This document shows positions 33,176-42,085 of a stretch of DNA of 64,000 nt, one piece after another. Location: NCBI GenBank assembly GCA_016214955.1, contig JACRMN010000010.1, forward strand, positions 62,001 through 126,000, read 5' to 3'. The notes under the pieces are model-generated. The model saw nothing but the letters and a program-made list of their open reading frames with translations, did no database searches and was not told where the DNA came from. Origin of the DNA: Deltaproteobacteria bacterium. Lineage in GTDB: Bacteria > Myxococcota > Myxococcia > Myxococcales > Anaeromyxobacteraceae. The position numbers were made by a program, and so were the translations under genes. Positions within the stretch are counted from its first letter, which is position 1; each line of letters starts with the position of its first letter.

Positions 33176-36100
33176 ATGATCTGCGCCGTCTGCGAGCAGG
33201 AGAACGAGCTGGGCGCGAAGCACTGCGCGCGCTGCTCCTCGCTGCTCCCGCCTCCTCCCGGCAGCCCCGGCTCCGCCGCGGCCGGCGCGACCCTGGAGGC
33301 CTCGCGCCCGACCCTGGAGGCCCTCCTCCGGGAGGTGGCCGCCACCCCCGCCGGCGAGGGAGCCCCGGCGGCCTCGTTACTCGCCCCGGGTTCCTCGGTC
33401 GGCAGGCGCTACGAGATCGTGCGCCAGCTGGGAAAGGGCGGCATGGGCGCGGTCTACCTGGCCCGCGACCGCGAGCTCTCGCGGCTGGTGGCCCTCAAGG
33501 TCATCGCCCCGCACCTGGCCGCCGAGGAGTGGGTGGTGGACCGCTTCAAGCGGGAGATCCAGCTCTCGTCCATCGTCACCCACCCCAACGTGCTGCGGGT
33601 CTTCGACCTCTCCGAGGCCGACGGCCTGCGCTTCCTGACGATGCAGTACATCGAGGGAGACACGCTGGCCGGGCTGATGAAGAGGCACCGGCCCCTGCCC
33701 ATCGAGTGGTCGCTGGCCCTCTTCCGGCAGATCGGCGCCGGCCTGCAGGCGGCCCACGAGAAGGGCGTGCTCCACCGGGACCTGAAGCCCCAGAACGTGC
33801 TGGTGGATCGGGACCGGAGGGCCTACCTCACCGACTTCGGCCTGGCCACCTCGGCCTCGCTCTCGCCGCTCACCCAGACCGGCGCGCTGCTGGGCACGCC
33901 CCACTACATGTCGCCGGAGCAGGTGAAGGGGCAGCAGGCCGACGTCCGCTCCGACGTCTTCAGCATGGGGGTGCTGCTCTTCGAGATGCTGGCCGGGGAG
34001 CTGCCCTACGCCGGCGACAGCGTCTACGCGGTGATGATGGCCCGGACCCGCCCGCTGGCGCGCAGCGCCAGCGACATCAACCCCGAGGTGCCGCGCCACC
34101 TCCAGGCGCTCCTCGACCGCTGCCTGGCCATCGGGCCCGCCGACCGGTACGGCTCGGTGGCCGAGCTGCTCGCCGACCTCGACGCCTCCCAGGTCCGCGC
34201 CCCTCCCCGGCGGCCGGTCGGAGCCGCGGCCGCGGGGCCCGGAGCCGCCGCCTCCCCGGCGAACGGCGTACCGCGCTGGCTGGCGTGGGCGGCGGTGCCG
34301 GTGGCGCTGGCGCTGGCGGCGCTCGCCGGCTGGTGGCTCTGGCCCCGGCCCGGGCCGGCCTCGCAGGTGACCAAGACGGTGCTCATCGGCGACTTCGACA
34401 ACCGCACCGGCGAGGACGTCTTCAATGGCACGCTGGAGCCGGCTTTCGGGCTGGCGCTGGAGGGCGCGGCCTTCGTCAGCTCCTACGCTCGCGCCGCCGC
34501 CCTCCGGGTGGCCGACCAGCTCAAGCTCGACGGCGCCGGACTGCCGGAGAAGCGAGCCCGGCTGGTGGCCCAGCGCGAGGGGATCTCGGTGGTGGCCACG
34601 GGCTTCGTGGAGCGGGACGGCGCCGGCTACCGGGTGGGCATCCGCGCCGTGGACGCCTTCACCGGGCAGAAGATCGCCGAGGAGAGCGTGGAGTCGGCCG
34701 ACCGGGCCGCCACGCTTGGCGCTGCCACCAGGCTGGCCGCCCGGGTGCGAGGCGCCCTCGGCGACGTGACCCCGGAGGCGGTGCAGCTCAAGGAGGGCGA
34801 GACCTTCAGCGCCGCCTCGCTGGAGGCGGCCCACGAGTACAGCCGGGCCAACGACCTGGCGCTGTCCCAGGGCAAGTACGACGAGGCCCGCCGGCACTAC
34901 CTGGAGGCCATCCGCCTCGACCCGGGGATGGGGCGCGCCTACAGCGGCCTGGCGGCCATCGAGTACAACCGGGGCCGCGCCGCCGAGGCCGAGAAGCAGC
35001 TGGGGGCGGCGATGTCCCGGCTCGACCGCATGACCGAGCGGGAGCGGCAGCGCACCCGCGGCCTCTGGTTCATGCTCAGGCGCGACGCCGACAAGGCCAT
35101 CGACGCCTACGGCGCGCTGGTGAAGCAGTACCCGTCCGACAGCGCCGGCCACGCCAACCTGGCCCTGGCCCAGGTGATGCGGGGCCGCTTCGCCGAGGCC
35201 CTGGAGCCGGCCCGCCGCGCCCTCACCATCCACCCCCGCAACGTGCCGCAGCGCAACAACCTGGGGTTCTTCGCCATGTACGCCGGGGACCACGCGGCGG
35301 CCATCGCCGAGCAGCAGCGGGTGCTGGAGCTCAACCCCGGCTTCGTCAACGGGTACATCGGCCTGGCCCTCGCCCGCCAGGCGGCCGGGGAGCGCGACGA
35401 GGCCCTCGCGACCTGGAGGCGGCTGGAGGCGCTGGGACCGGGCCCCCGCTCGGCCGCCCTCGAGGGGCTCGCCGACTCGGCCCTGGCGGAGGGGCGCGTG
35501 GCGGAGGCCGCCTCCCTCCTGGAGAAGGGCGCGGAGGGCGACCTGCTGCAGCGGGAGCCGGAGGCCGCGGCACGCAAGCTGGCGATGCTGGCCGACGCCG
35601 AGCTGGCCCGTGGCAGGTTTGCGGCGGCGGCCGCGGCCGCCGAGCGCGCCCTGGGGGCCGGCCAGCAGGACTTCATCCAGCTCCTCGCCGGGCTGGCCCT
35701 GGCCGAGGCGGGAAAGGGCCGCCGTGCGCTGGCCCTGGCCGAGGCCATGGACGGGCGCGTCGAGCCGCTCCCCCGCACCTGGGCCCGCGTCCTCCGCGGT
35801 GCGGTGGCCCGGAGGAAGCGCCAGCACGCCGAGGCCGTGGCCCAGCTCCGCGGCGCCGTGCAGCAGCAGGACCACTGGCTGGCTCGCTACCACCTGGCGC
35901 TGGCCTACCTGGACGCCGGGTCGGCGGCGCAGGCCGCCGACGAGCTGGAGCAACTCGAGAAGCGGCGCGGCGAGGCCACCGACCTCTTCATCGAGAACGC
36001 GCCCACCTGGCACCACCAGGCCTCCGTCTCCTACTGGCAGGGACGGGCCCGGGAGGCGAGCGGGAGCCCCTCGGCGCGGGACGCCTACCGGGCCTTCCTG

Positions 36101-36187
36101 GCCTCGAAGCGCGCCGACGAGGAGCCCCTCGTGGCCGACGCCCGCAGGCGGCTGGCGGCCCTGGAGGCAAGTAACCCGGCCCGGTGA
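33176..36187 (+). CDS. Ser/Thr protein kinase with N-terminal zinc ribbon, membrane helix and TPR repeats
   Basis: This 1003-aa protein starts with a zinc-ribbon (C3-x2-C6, C17-x2-C20). The kinase domain (about 79-340) has the Gly-rich loop GKGGMGAVYLARD, catalytic lysine in ALKVI, HRDLKPQNVL (about 200) and DFGLA (about 221), and is of the bacterial Pkn type. A membrane helix (WLAWAAVPVALALAALAGWW, about 365-390) leads to an extracytoplasmic region with a domain (about 395-540) and many TPRs to the end, as in myxobacterial kinases. The ATG at 33176 gives a start just before the zinc ribbon; an ATG at 33164 is alternative. Confidence 0.92.
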   Translation: MICAVCEQENELGAKHCARCSSLLPPPPGSPGSAAAGATLEASRPTLEALLREVAATPAGEGAPAASLLAPGSSVGRRYEIVRQLGKGGMGAVYLARDRELSRLVALKVIAPHLAAEEWVVDRFKREIQLSSIVTHPNVLRVFDLSEADGLRFLTMQYIEGDTLAGLMKRHRPLPIEWSLALFRQIGAGLQAAHEKGVLHRDLKPQNVLVDRDRRAYLTDFGLATSASLSPLTQTGALLGTPHYMSPEQVKGQQADVRSDVFSMGVLLFEMLAGELPYAGDSVYAVMMARTRPLARSASDINPEVPRHLQALLDRCLAIGPADRYGSVAELLADLDASQVRAPPRRPVGAAAAGPGAAASPANGVPRWLAWAAVPVALALAALAGWWLWPRPGPASQVTKTVLIGDFDNRTGEDVFNGTLEPAFGLALEGAAFVSSYARAAALRVADQLKLDGAGLPEKRARLVAQREGISVVATGFVERDGAGYRVGIRAVDAFTGQKIAEESVESADRAATLGAATRLAARVRGALGDVTPEAVQLKEGETFSAASLEAAHEYSRANDLALSQGKYDEARRHYLEAIRLDPGMGRAYSGLAAIEYNRGRAAEAEKQLGAAMSRLDRMTERERQRTRGLWFMLRRDADKAIDAYGALVKQYPSDSAGHANLALAQVMRGRFAEALEPARRALTIHPRNVPQRNNLGFFAMYAGDHAAAIAEQQRVLELNPGFVNGYIGLALARQAAGERDEALATWRRLEALGPGPRSAALEGLADSALAEGRVAEAASLLEKGAEGDLLQREPEAAARKLAMLADAELARGRFAAAAAAAERALGAGQQDFIQLLAGLALAEAGKGRRALALAEAMDGRVEPLPRTWARVLRGAVARRKRQHAEAVAQLRGAVQQQDHWLARYHLALAYLDAGSAAQAADELEQLEKRRGEATDLFIENAPTWHHQASVSYWQGRAREASGSPSARDAYRAFLASKRADEEPLVADARRRLAALEASNPAR

Positions 36188-36248
36188 CGGCGCCGCCACC
36201 CGCCCCGCCGACCCGTTGCCTGCGGGCGACCGGGCTGCGAGATTCCGG

Positions 36249-36263
36249 GTGATCGCCGATCAC
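36249..36263. promoter_or_regulatory. Inverted repeat GTGATC-N3-GATCAC upstream of the histidine kinase
   Basis: GTGATC-GCC-GATCAC is a perfect 6-bp inverted repeat centred 40 bases upstream of the kinase ATG at 36296. It is a possible operator for a dimeric regulator. Confidence 0.35.
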
Positions 36264-36295
36264 ACCACGGGTGACATCCTCACGGCCCACTCCGG

Positions 36296-37747
36296 ATGAA
36301 CTTCGCCGTCTACCTCGCCCTCTCCTCCGCCAGCCTGGCGACCGGCCTGGGGCTGACCGCGTTCTGGATGGGCCGGGCGCCGGGCTGGTCGCAGATGCGC
36401 TGGTTCGCCCTCATCGCGCTGGGCTCGGCCGTCTACTCGGCGGGCAACGTCGCCACCAGCTCCGGCCTCTCCGACCCGGCGGTGCTGCTGGCCTCCCGCT
36501 TCCAGCTGGCCGGCGTGCTGGTGGAGGGCTGGGCCTGGTTCCACCTGGCCGACCACTTCCTGGGGGAGGCCCCGGGGCCGGCGGAACGGCGGCTGCGGCT
36601 CGGGCTGCCGCTGGGGGCGCTGGCCTCGCTCGTCCCGGGCGCGGTCTACGGCACCGAGGTGGCGCGCCACACCTTCGCTCCCTGGGGCGTCACCTACCAC
36701 GACGCCGTCCCCTCGCTCCTCGGCTCGATCTTCTTCGCCGGGGGCCTGGCCTCGGCCCTGCTGGTGGCGGTGCGCCTGGCCGCCGGCTGGCGGCGCGGCG
36801 TCCCCCACGCCGCGCTCCACACCCTCACGCTGGTGCTGATGGTGGTCCTGGCCGCCAACGACGCCCTGGCCGCTTCCGGCCTCACCGGCGCCCCCTACCT
36901 GCTGGACATCGGCATCCTGCTCCCGGTGGGCGCCCTGGCCTGGAGCCAGACGAGCCGCTTCGTCAGCGACGCTCGCTCGCTGCGGCAGCTCCGGCGCGAG
37001 CTGGAGGCGCTGGTCGAGTCGCGCAGCCGCGAGCTGGCCCGCACCGAGCTGGCGCTGCACCAGGCGGAGCGGCTCGCCTCGCTGGGCCAGTTCGCCGCCG
37101 GCGTGGCCCACCTGGTGAACAACCCGGCGGCGGTGGTGACCAGCGGGCTGGCGCAGCTCTCCCAGGTGGACACCCTCGCCGGCGCCACGCCCGAGGCCCG
37201 CGAGATCGTGGCCGACGCCCGCGCCGCCATGGAGCGCATCTCGGTGCTGGTCCGGCAGCTGGTGGACGCCGGCCGGCTCGTCGGGGGCGCGCTCCAGGGC
37301 GGGGCGACGCCCCTCGCCGAGGCGGTGGAAGCGGCCCTCACCCTGGAGCGGACGCGCCAGCCGAAGGTGGCCTTCATCGGCCGGGTGCCCGAGGGCACCC
37401 AGGTGCAGACCGGCCCCGACGTGCTGGCGCGGATCCTCGGGGCGCTGGTGGCCAACGCGGCCCAGGCGGTGCCGGCCGAACGAGCGGGGCGGGTCGAGGT
37501 GGTGGCCGAGCGAATCTCGCCGGAGCGGGTGCTGGTGGAGGTGGTTGACGACGGCGTGGGCATGCCGCCCGAGGTGCTGCGCCGCGCCTTCGACCCGTTC
37601 TTCTCCACCCGGCCGGAGCTGGGAGCCGGCCTCGGCCTGCCGGTGGCGCTGGCGCTCACGGAGGGCGTGGGCGGGGCGCTCACGGTGGAGAGCGTCCCGG
37701 GCGTGGGCACGCGGGTGCGGCTCCTCCTGCCGGCGGCCCAGGTCTAG
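36296..37747 (+). CDS. 7TM-type sensor histidine kinase with unusual H-box
   Basis: This 483-aa protein has seven N-terminal membrane helices (residues 1-220) and then a coiled segment, HisKA and HATPase_c. The phospho-accepting histidine is H272 in GVAHLVNNPAAVV; the Glu that usually follows the His (HEINNP) is Leu here. The nucleotide-binding domain retains DDGVGMPPEV, DPFFSTRPELGAGLGL and the final G-box. No response regulator is adjacent, so it is an orphan in this window. Its stop overlaps the stop of the convergent CPBP gene by four bases. Confidence 0.88.
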   Translation: MNFAVYLALSSASLATGLGLTAFWMGRAPGWSQMRWFALIALGSAVYSAGNVATSSGLSDPAVLLASRFQLAGVLVEGWAWFHLADHFLGEAPGPAERRLRLGLPLGALASLVPGAVYGTEVARHTFAPWGVTYHDAVPSLLGSIFFAGGLASALLVAVRLAAGWRRGVPHAALHTLTLVLMVVLAANDALAASGLTGAPYLLDIGILLPVGALAWSQTSRFVSDARSLRQLRRELEALVESRSRELARTELALHQAERLASLGQFAAGVAHLVNNPAAVVTSGLAQLSQVDTLAGATPEAREIVADARAAMERISVLVRQLVDAGRLVGGALQGGATPLAEAVEAALTLERTRQPKVAFIGRVPEGTQVQTGPDVLARILGALVANAAQAVPAERAGRVEVVAERISPERVLVEVVDDGVGMPPEVLRRAFDPFFSTRPELGAGLGLPVALALTEGVGGALTVESVPGVGTRVRLLLPAAQV

Positions 37748-38361
37748 GCAAGCGGGCGGAGGAGCAGCACCGTCCCCGACCAGAGCAGGTGGGCGATCAG
37801 CGGCGGCCAGAGGGAGCCGGTGGCCAGCCGCAGCAGGCCCCAGCCCACGCCGAAGGCGAAGGCCAGGAGCGGCAGCAGCCAGGACCCGCTGGCCACATGG
37901 GCGAGGCCGTAGAGGGCCGCCGCCGCCAGCGTCCGCTCCACCTCGTCAGGGCCGAGCGCCGGACCCCCTGCGCCGGGCAGGCTGCGCCCGCGCCACGTCA
38001 CCTCCTCGGCGGCCCCCACCACCAGGACGACGAGCGGGAGCAGGCCCGGCGCCAGGCCGCCCGCGCCCAGGAGCCGGTACAGGCCGGCGGCGGACTCGGC
38101 CAGCGCCGGCAGCGCCCGCGAGAGCGGCGGGAAGAGCAGGTAGGTGGCGAGCACGGAGAGGAGCCCCGCGCCGGCGCCCAGCCCGAGCGCCCTCACCCCG
38201 GGCCAGCGCAGCAGGCCGCGGGTGACGGGGTCGGCCAGGAGCCGCAGCGCGGCGGCCACCGCCAGCGCCACCAGCAGCGCGAAGCTGCCGCTGTGGACCA
38301 GCCAGCGGAAGCCGAGGAGCCAGGCCGCCAGGGCGATGGGAAGGTCGAGGCGCGGGGACAA
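37744..38361 (-). CDS. CPBP-family intramembrane metalloprotease-like protein
   Basis: This 205-aa polytopic membrane protein has the CPBP (Abi/CaaX-like) motifs: AAEEVTWRGR (E-E-x3-R), LYGLAHVASG and PPLIAHLLW, in the right order and spacing. These place Glu and His residues for metal-dependent proteolysis. The start is TTG at 38361 just downstream of a good -10 element. The gene is convergent with the upstream kinase, and their stops overlap by four bases. The role is unknown; related proteins process prenylated proteins or peptide toxins. Confidence 0.85.
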   Translation of the reverse strand: MSPRLDLPIALAAWLLGFRWLVHSGSFALLVALAVAAALRLLADPVTRGLLRWPGVRALGLGAGAGLLSVLATYLLFPPLSRALPALAESAAGLYRLLGAGGLAPGLLPLVVLVVGAAEEVTWRGRSLPGAGGPALGPDEVERTLAAAALYGLAHVASGSWLLPLLAFAFGVGWGLLRLATGSLWPPLIAHLLWSGTVLLLRPLA

Positions 38362-38369
38362 GGCGCCGG

Positions 38370-38375
38370 ATGCTA
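38370..38375 (-). promoter_or_regulatory. -10 element TGcTAGCAT for the CPBP gene
   Basis: On the minus strand TAGCAT with an upstream TGC lies eight bases before the TTG start, and there is no ribosome site. This again suggests a leaderless transcript. Confidence 0.4.
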
Positions 38376-38407
38376 GCAGAGCGGTCCGGCGGCCGGATCC
38401 CCCGCCC

Positions 38408-40213
38408 TCACCAGCCGCAGGTGCGGCCCCTGTTCTGCTCCGCCAGCCAGGTCCGCAGCGGGGCGAAGTACTCCAGCAGCGCCGAGGGGTCGGCGCGGCG
38501 CTCGCCGGTGAGGGCCTGGAGGGCGTCGGCCCAGGGGCGGGAGGCGCCCAGGGCCAGCATCGCCGCGAGGCGGGCGCCGGCCTCGCGACTGCCGGCGATG
38601 GAGCACTGGTGGAGCGGCCCCGTCTGGCCGGCGGCGCGGCACAGCGCCCGGTGGAACTGGAACATGTAGACCGAGGCCAGGAAGTAGCGCGTGTAGGGCG
38701 TGTGGGCGGGCACGTGGTACTTGGCGCCGGGGTCGAAGTCGGCCTCGCTCCGGGCCACGGGCGCCTCCACCCCCTGCACCTTGCGGCGCAGCTCCCACCA
38801 GGCCGCGTTCCAGCGCTCCGGCGGGACCTTCCCCGAGAACACGTCCCAGCGCCACTGGTCGATGAGCTTGCCGAAGGGCAGGAAGGCCACGCGGTCGAGC
38901 GCCACCCGCATCTGGAAGTTCACCAGCGCCCGCTCGTCGGCCGGCGCCTCACGGGCCAGCCCCAGCCTGGCGTAGTAACCGGGCGTCATCGACAGCACCA
39001 GGGCGTCGCCGATGGCCTCGTGGAAGCCCTCGTTGGCGCCGGTGCGGAAGAGGTGGGGCTGGGCCTGGTAGGCCCGCTGGTAGTAGTTGTGGCCCAGCTC
39101 GTGGTGGACGACGCGCAGGTCCTCCTCGGTGGGGCGGATGCACATCTTGATGCGGAGGTCGTCGCGGGCGTCGAGGTCCCAGGCGCTGGCGTGGCAGACC
39201 ACCTCGCGGTCGCGGGGCTTCACCAGCATGGAGCGCTCCCAGAACGTGGCCGGCAGCGCCGGGAGGCCGAGCGAGGTGAAGAAGGACTCGCCGGTGCGGA
39301 CCATGCGCTCCGGGGTCCAGCCCTGGGCCCGGAGCGCACCGTCCACGTCGAGCGGCGCCACCCCGGGGTAGGGCTCGAGGAACGGGTAGAGCGCGTCCCA
39401 CTGCTGGGCCCACATGTTGCCGAGGACGTGCGCCGGGATGGGCTTGCCGTCGGGCACCCGCTCCTTGCCGTACCGCTCCTGGAGCCGGGCGCGCACGTGG
39501 CAGTGCAGCTCCCGGTAGAGCGGCAGCATCTCGGCCCAGAGCCGGTCCACGTCGGCCTCGAAGGCGGCCGGCGACATGTCGAAGCCGGAGCGCCACAGCT
39601 CGCCCATGTCGCGGAAGCCGATCTGGCGGGCCCCCTCGTTGCCCAGCTCCACCAGCCGCCGGTAGTCGGACCGCAGCGGCGCCCCCACGGCGTGCCAGCC
39701 CTGCCAGGTGTCGAGCAGCTCCTCCCAGCTCGCGCTGCGCGACATGGTCTCCTCCAGCTGGCCGAGGTCGCGGCAGGTGCCGGTGCCGCCGGGGCCGCAG
39801 TACTTCCCCTTGCCGTAGCTGCCCTCGAGGCGCGAGCCCACCGACGCCAGCTCCGCCCGCCGGGCCGGGTCCACCGGCGCCGGCAGCTTGCCGCCGGTGC
39901 GCAGCAGCTGCAGCGCCCGGGCAGTCTCCGGATCGAGCCGCAGGCCGCGGAAGCGCTCGGCCTCCAGGATGGCCCGGGTGGTGGCGGCCATCTGCGCCTC
40001 GGTGGCCCAGGCCGCCTGCCGCTCGGTGTCGCCGGTGATGAAGGTGCCGGCGATCCACTGGGCGGTGTTCTCGCGGTAGGCGAGCGGCTCGAGCTCGGCG
40101 TTGATCCGGCCCACGAAGGCGCGGGCCTCGGCGGGCGTGGCCGGGCGGCCAGGGGAGGCGGGCGCGGCGGACAGCGGCAGCAGCAGGGCGTGTGCGAGGG
40201 CGATGGCGAGCAT
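38408..40213 (-). CDS. M2-family peptidyl-dipeptidase (ACE-like), secreted
   Basis: This 601-aa protein has a signal peptide (residues 1-17, ALAHALLLPLSAAPA) and the zinc site HELGH in VVHHELGHNYYQ, followed by NEGFHEAIGD, where the Glu is the third ligand. YHVPAHTPYTRYF and HRALCRAA are characteristic of angiotensin-converting enzyme-like M2 peptidases, which remove C-terminal dipeptides. The length matches the single-domain bacterial enzymes. It is probably periplasmic or secreted. The promoter element at 40222-40227 suggests a leaderless transcript. The start ATG at 40213 fits the signal peptide. Confidence 0.93.
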   Translation of the reverse strand: MLAIALAHALLLPLSAAPASPGRPATPAEARAFVGRINAELEPLAYRENTAQWIAGTFITGDTERQAAWATEAQMAATTRAILEAERFRGLRLDPETARALQLLRTGGKLPAPVDPARRAELASVGSRLEGSYGKGKYCGPGGTGTCRDLGQLEETMSRSASWEELLDTWQGWHAVGAPLRSDYRRLVELGNEGARQIGFRDMGELWRSGFDMSPAAFEADVDRLWAEMLPLYRELHCHVRARLQERYGKERVPDGKPIPAHVLGNMWAQQWDALYPFLEPYPGVAPLDVDGALRAQGWTPERMVRTGESFFTSLGLPALPATFWERSMLVKPRDREVVCHASAWDLDARDDLRIKMCIRPTEEDLRVVHHELGHNYYQRAYQAQPHLFRTGANEGFHEAIGDALVLSMTPGYYARLGLAREAPADERALVNFQMRVALDRVAFLPFGKLIDQWRWDVFSGKVPPERWNAAWWELRRKVQGVEAPVARSEADFDPGAKYHVPAHTPYTRYFLASVYMFQFHRALCRAAGQTGPLHQCSIAGSREAGARLAAMLALGASRPWADALQALTGERRADPSALLEYFAPLRTWLAEQNRGRTCGW

Positions 40214-40221
40214 GGCGCGGC

Positions 40222-40227
40222 ACGGTA
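40222..40227 (-). promoter_or_regulatory. -10 element TACCGT for the M2 peptidase gene
   Basis: On the minus strand TACCGT lies eight bases before the ATG at 40213, without a Shine-Dalgarno sequence. It has the same arrangement as the elements at grxC and the CPBP gene. Confidence 0.3.
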
Positions 40228-40320
40228 GACCGGATCCAGCCCGGTGGCCCTCGGCCCTGGTGGGGCCCCCGGCGCCACGTGCCGCTGGCGCCATGGGCCG
40301 ATCCGCGCTGAGATGGACGG

Positions 40321-41211
40321 GTGCCACGCGGCCCGGCTGCGCAGCCTCACCTCCCTGCGGCGGACCTGCGCCCGGTGGACCGGCTCCTCCTCGCCGGCAG
40401 CGCCGCCCTGGCAGCGGCGACGCTCGCGCTCCATCCCCGGCCGTTCCCGCTCCTCGTCCCGCTGGCCGCTGCCGCCCTGGCCGTGCCGGTGCTGGCCGCC
40501 GCCGCGCGCCGCTGGCCGGCGGCGGCGCCGCTGCGCGACCTGCAGGCGATGCTCCACCTCGCGGTGCTCTTCAGCCTCTGCGGCCCGGTCCTCGCCGTGG
40601 GCACCAGCGCCCGGTGGGACGCGGCGCTGGCCGCCGCCGACCTCCGGCTCTTCGGCGCACTGCCGGAGCGCTGGCGCGGCCTCGGCGGGCGGCCCGGCTG
40701 GCTGGTGGACCTCTCGTCGGCGGCCTACTTCAGCTATTACCTGCTGCCGCCCGCCCTGGTGGCGGGGCTGTGGCGCGACGGCCGGCGCGCCGAGCTCGAT
40801 CGACTGCTGCTGGCCATGGCCCTCACCCTGCTGCTCTCCTACGGCGGCTACTTCGCCCTGCCCGCCACCGGGCCCCGGGTGGCGCCGGCCGACGCCGACC
40901 GGCTCCTGGGAGGCGGTGCGCCGAGCCGGGCGCTGCGCGCCTTCCTCACGCTTGCCGAGGTCAACCTGCTCGACGCCTTCCCCAGCGGCCACACCGCCCT
41001 GTCGCTGGTGCTGCTGCACCGGGGGTGGCGCCTCTTCGCCGCCTGGCGGGTGCCTCTCGCGCTGGTGGTGGGAGGCATCGTCTTCTCCACCGTCTACCTC
41101 TCGCTCCACTACGTCGTGGACCTCGCCGCCGGCGCCCTGCTTGCCGCTGCGGTCCCGTTCCTCCTCCCGCCGCTCGAGCGGCTGCTGTCGCGCCCACCCG
41201 CGCCGAGGTGA
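40321..41211 (+). CDS. PAP2-superfamily membrane phosphatase
   Basis: This 296-aa protein has about six membrane helices and the PAP2 signature: ALPATGPR, DAFPSGHTALSL (PSGH) and STVYLSLHYVVDLAAG, where the His and Asp complete the active site. Such enzymes remove phosphate from lipids (phosphatidate, undecaprenyl or inositol lipids) on the outer face of the inner membrane. The start GTG at 40321 has only a weak ribosome site. The E2-like gene follows four bases later, so the two are co-transcribed. Confidence 0.86.
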   Translation: MPRGPAAQPHLPAADLRPVDRLLLAGSAALAAATLALHPRPFPLLVPLAAAALAVPVLAAAARRWPAAAPLRDLQAMLHLAVLFSLCGPVLAVGTSARWDAALAAADLRLFGALPERWRGLGGRPGWLVDLSSAAYFSYYLLPPALVAGLWRDGRRAELDRLLLAMALTLLLSYGGYFALPATGPRVAPADADRLLGGGAPSRALRAFLTLAEVNLLDAFPSGHTALSLVLLHRGWRLFAAWRVPLALVVGGIVFSTVYLSLHYVVDLAAGALLAAAVPFLLPPLERLLSRPPAPR

Positions 41212-41215
41212 CCCC

Positions 41216-42085
41216 GTGCCCCTCTTCGGCAGACCCGACGGAACCCTGGTGTCCGACCTGCCGCGGGTGCGGCAGGTGATGCCCTACCTCATGGCCGGGC
41301 GCAACGAGAGCGCCGTGCTCCACGAGGCCCTGTACGACCTCTCGCGCACCGGCCCGTGGCTGGCGGCCTACAACCGGAGCCACGCCGAGCCGGCCACGCT
41401 CTTCCACCTGCTCGTCTACGCCTTCGCCCGCGCGCTCCATGAGCGGCCTGGCCTCAACCGCTTCGTCTCCGGCGGGCGCATCTACCAGCGCGGCGCCGTC
41501 ACCGTCTCCTTCGCGGCCAAGTACGCCTTCGAGGACCACGCCCCCTTCGTCACCGTGAAGCTCGCGATCCCCTTCGCCGACGACCTGCCCACGCTGGTGG
41601 GCCGGGTGCGGCGCGCGGTGGAGGGCGCCCGCTCCGGGCGGCGCGGCCGCGTCGACATGGAGCTCCGGCTGCTGCTGGCGCTCCCGGGCTTCGGCATCCG
41701 GGGCGTCATGGCGCTCTTGCGCCGGCTCGACGCCTGGAACCTCCTGCCCCGCTCCTTCCTCGAGCCCGATCCCATGTACACGAGCCTCTTCGTGGCCAAC
41801 CTGGGCTCGGTGGGCATCGACAACGCCTATCACCACCTGTACGAGTACGGGACCTGCAGCCTCTTCGCGGCGGTGGGCCGCGCCGGCCCGCGGGTCTTCG
41901 CCGGAGCGGCCGGCGCCGAGGTGCGGCAGGGGCTCCGGCTGGGCTTCACCTTCGACGAGCGCATCGCCGACGGCCACTACTGCACCGCGGCGCTGGCCAT
42001 CGCCCAGCGGGTGGTGGAGGATCCGCAGGGCCACCTCGGGCCCGCCGAGCAGGTGGGGGCGGTCAGCTCGCGCGCCGGCCCATGA
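41216..42085 (+). CDS. E2-like acyltransferase domain protein with the catalytic His replaced
   Basis: This 289-aa protein is similar to the catalytic domain of 2-oxoacid dehydrogenase E2 (chloramphenicol-acetyltransferase-like fold): NRSHAEPATLFHLLVYAFARALHE, YTSLFVANLGSVGID and GLRLGFTFDERIADGHYC. The active site motif normally reads DHRxxDG; here it is D247-E248-R249-I-A-D252-G253, so the catalytic His is Glu. No lipoyl or peripheral-subunit-binding domain is present. It may be a scaffold or bind acyl carriers instead of catalysing transfer. It starts with GTG four bases after the PAP2 gene and converges with the cyclase-like gene, overlapping its 3' end by 23 bases. Confidence 0.75.
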   Translation: MPLFGRPDGTLVSDLPRVRQVMPYLMAGRNESAVLHEALYDLSRTGPWLAAYNRSHAEPATLFHLLVYAFARALHERPGLNRFVSGGRIYQRGAVTVSFAAKYAFEDHAPFVTVKLAIPFADDLPTLVGRVRRAVEGARSGRRGRVDMELRLLLALPGFGIRGVMALLRRLDAWNLLPRSFLEPDPMYTSLFVANLGSVGIDNAYHHLYEYGTCSLFAAVGRAGPRVFAGAAGAEVRQGLRLGFTFDERIADGHYCTAALAIAQRVVEDPQGHLGPAEQVGAVSSRAGP

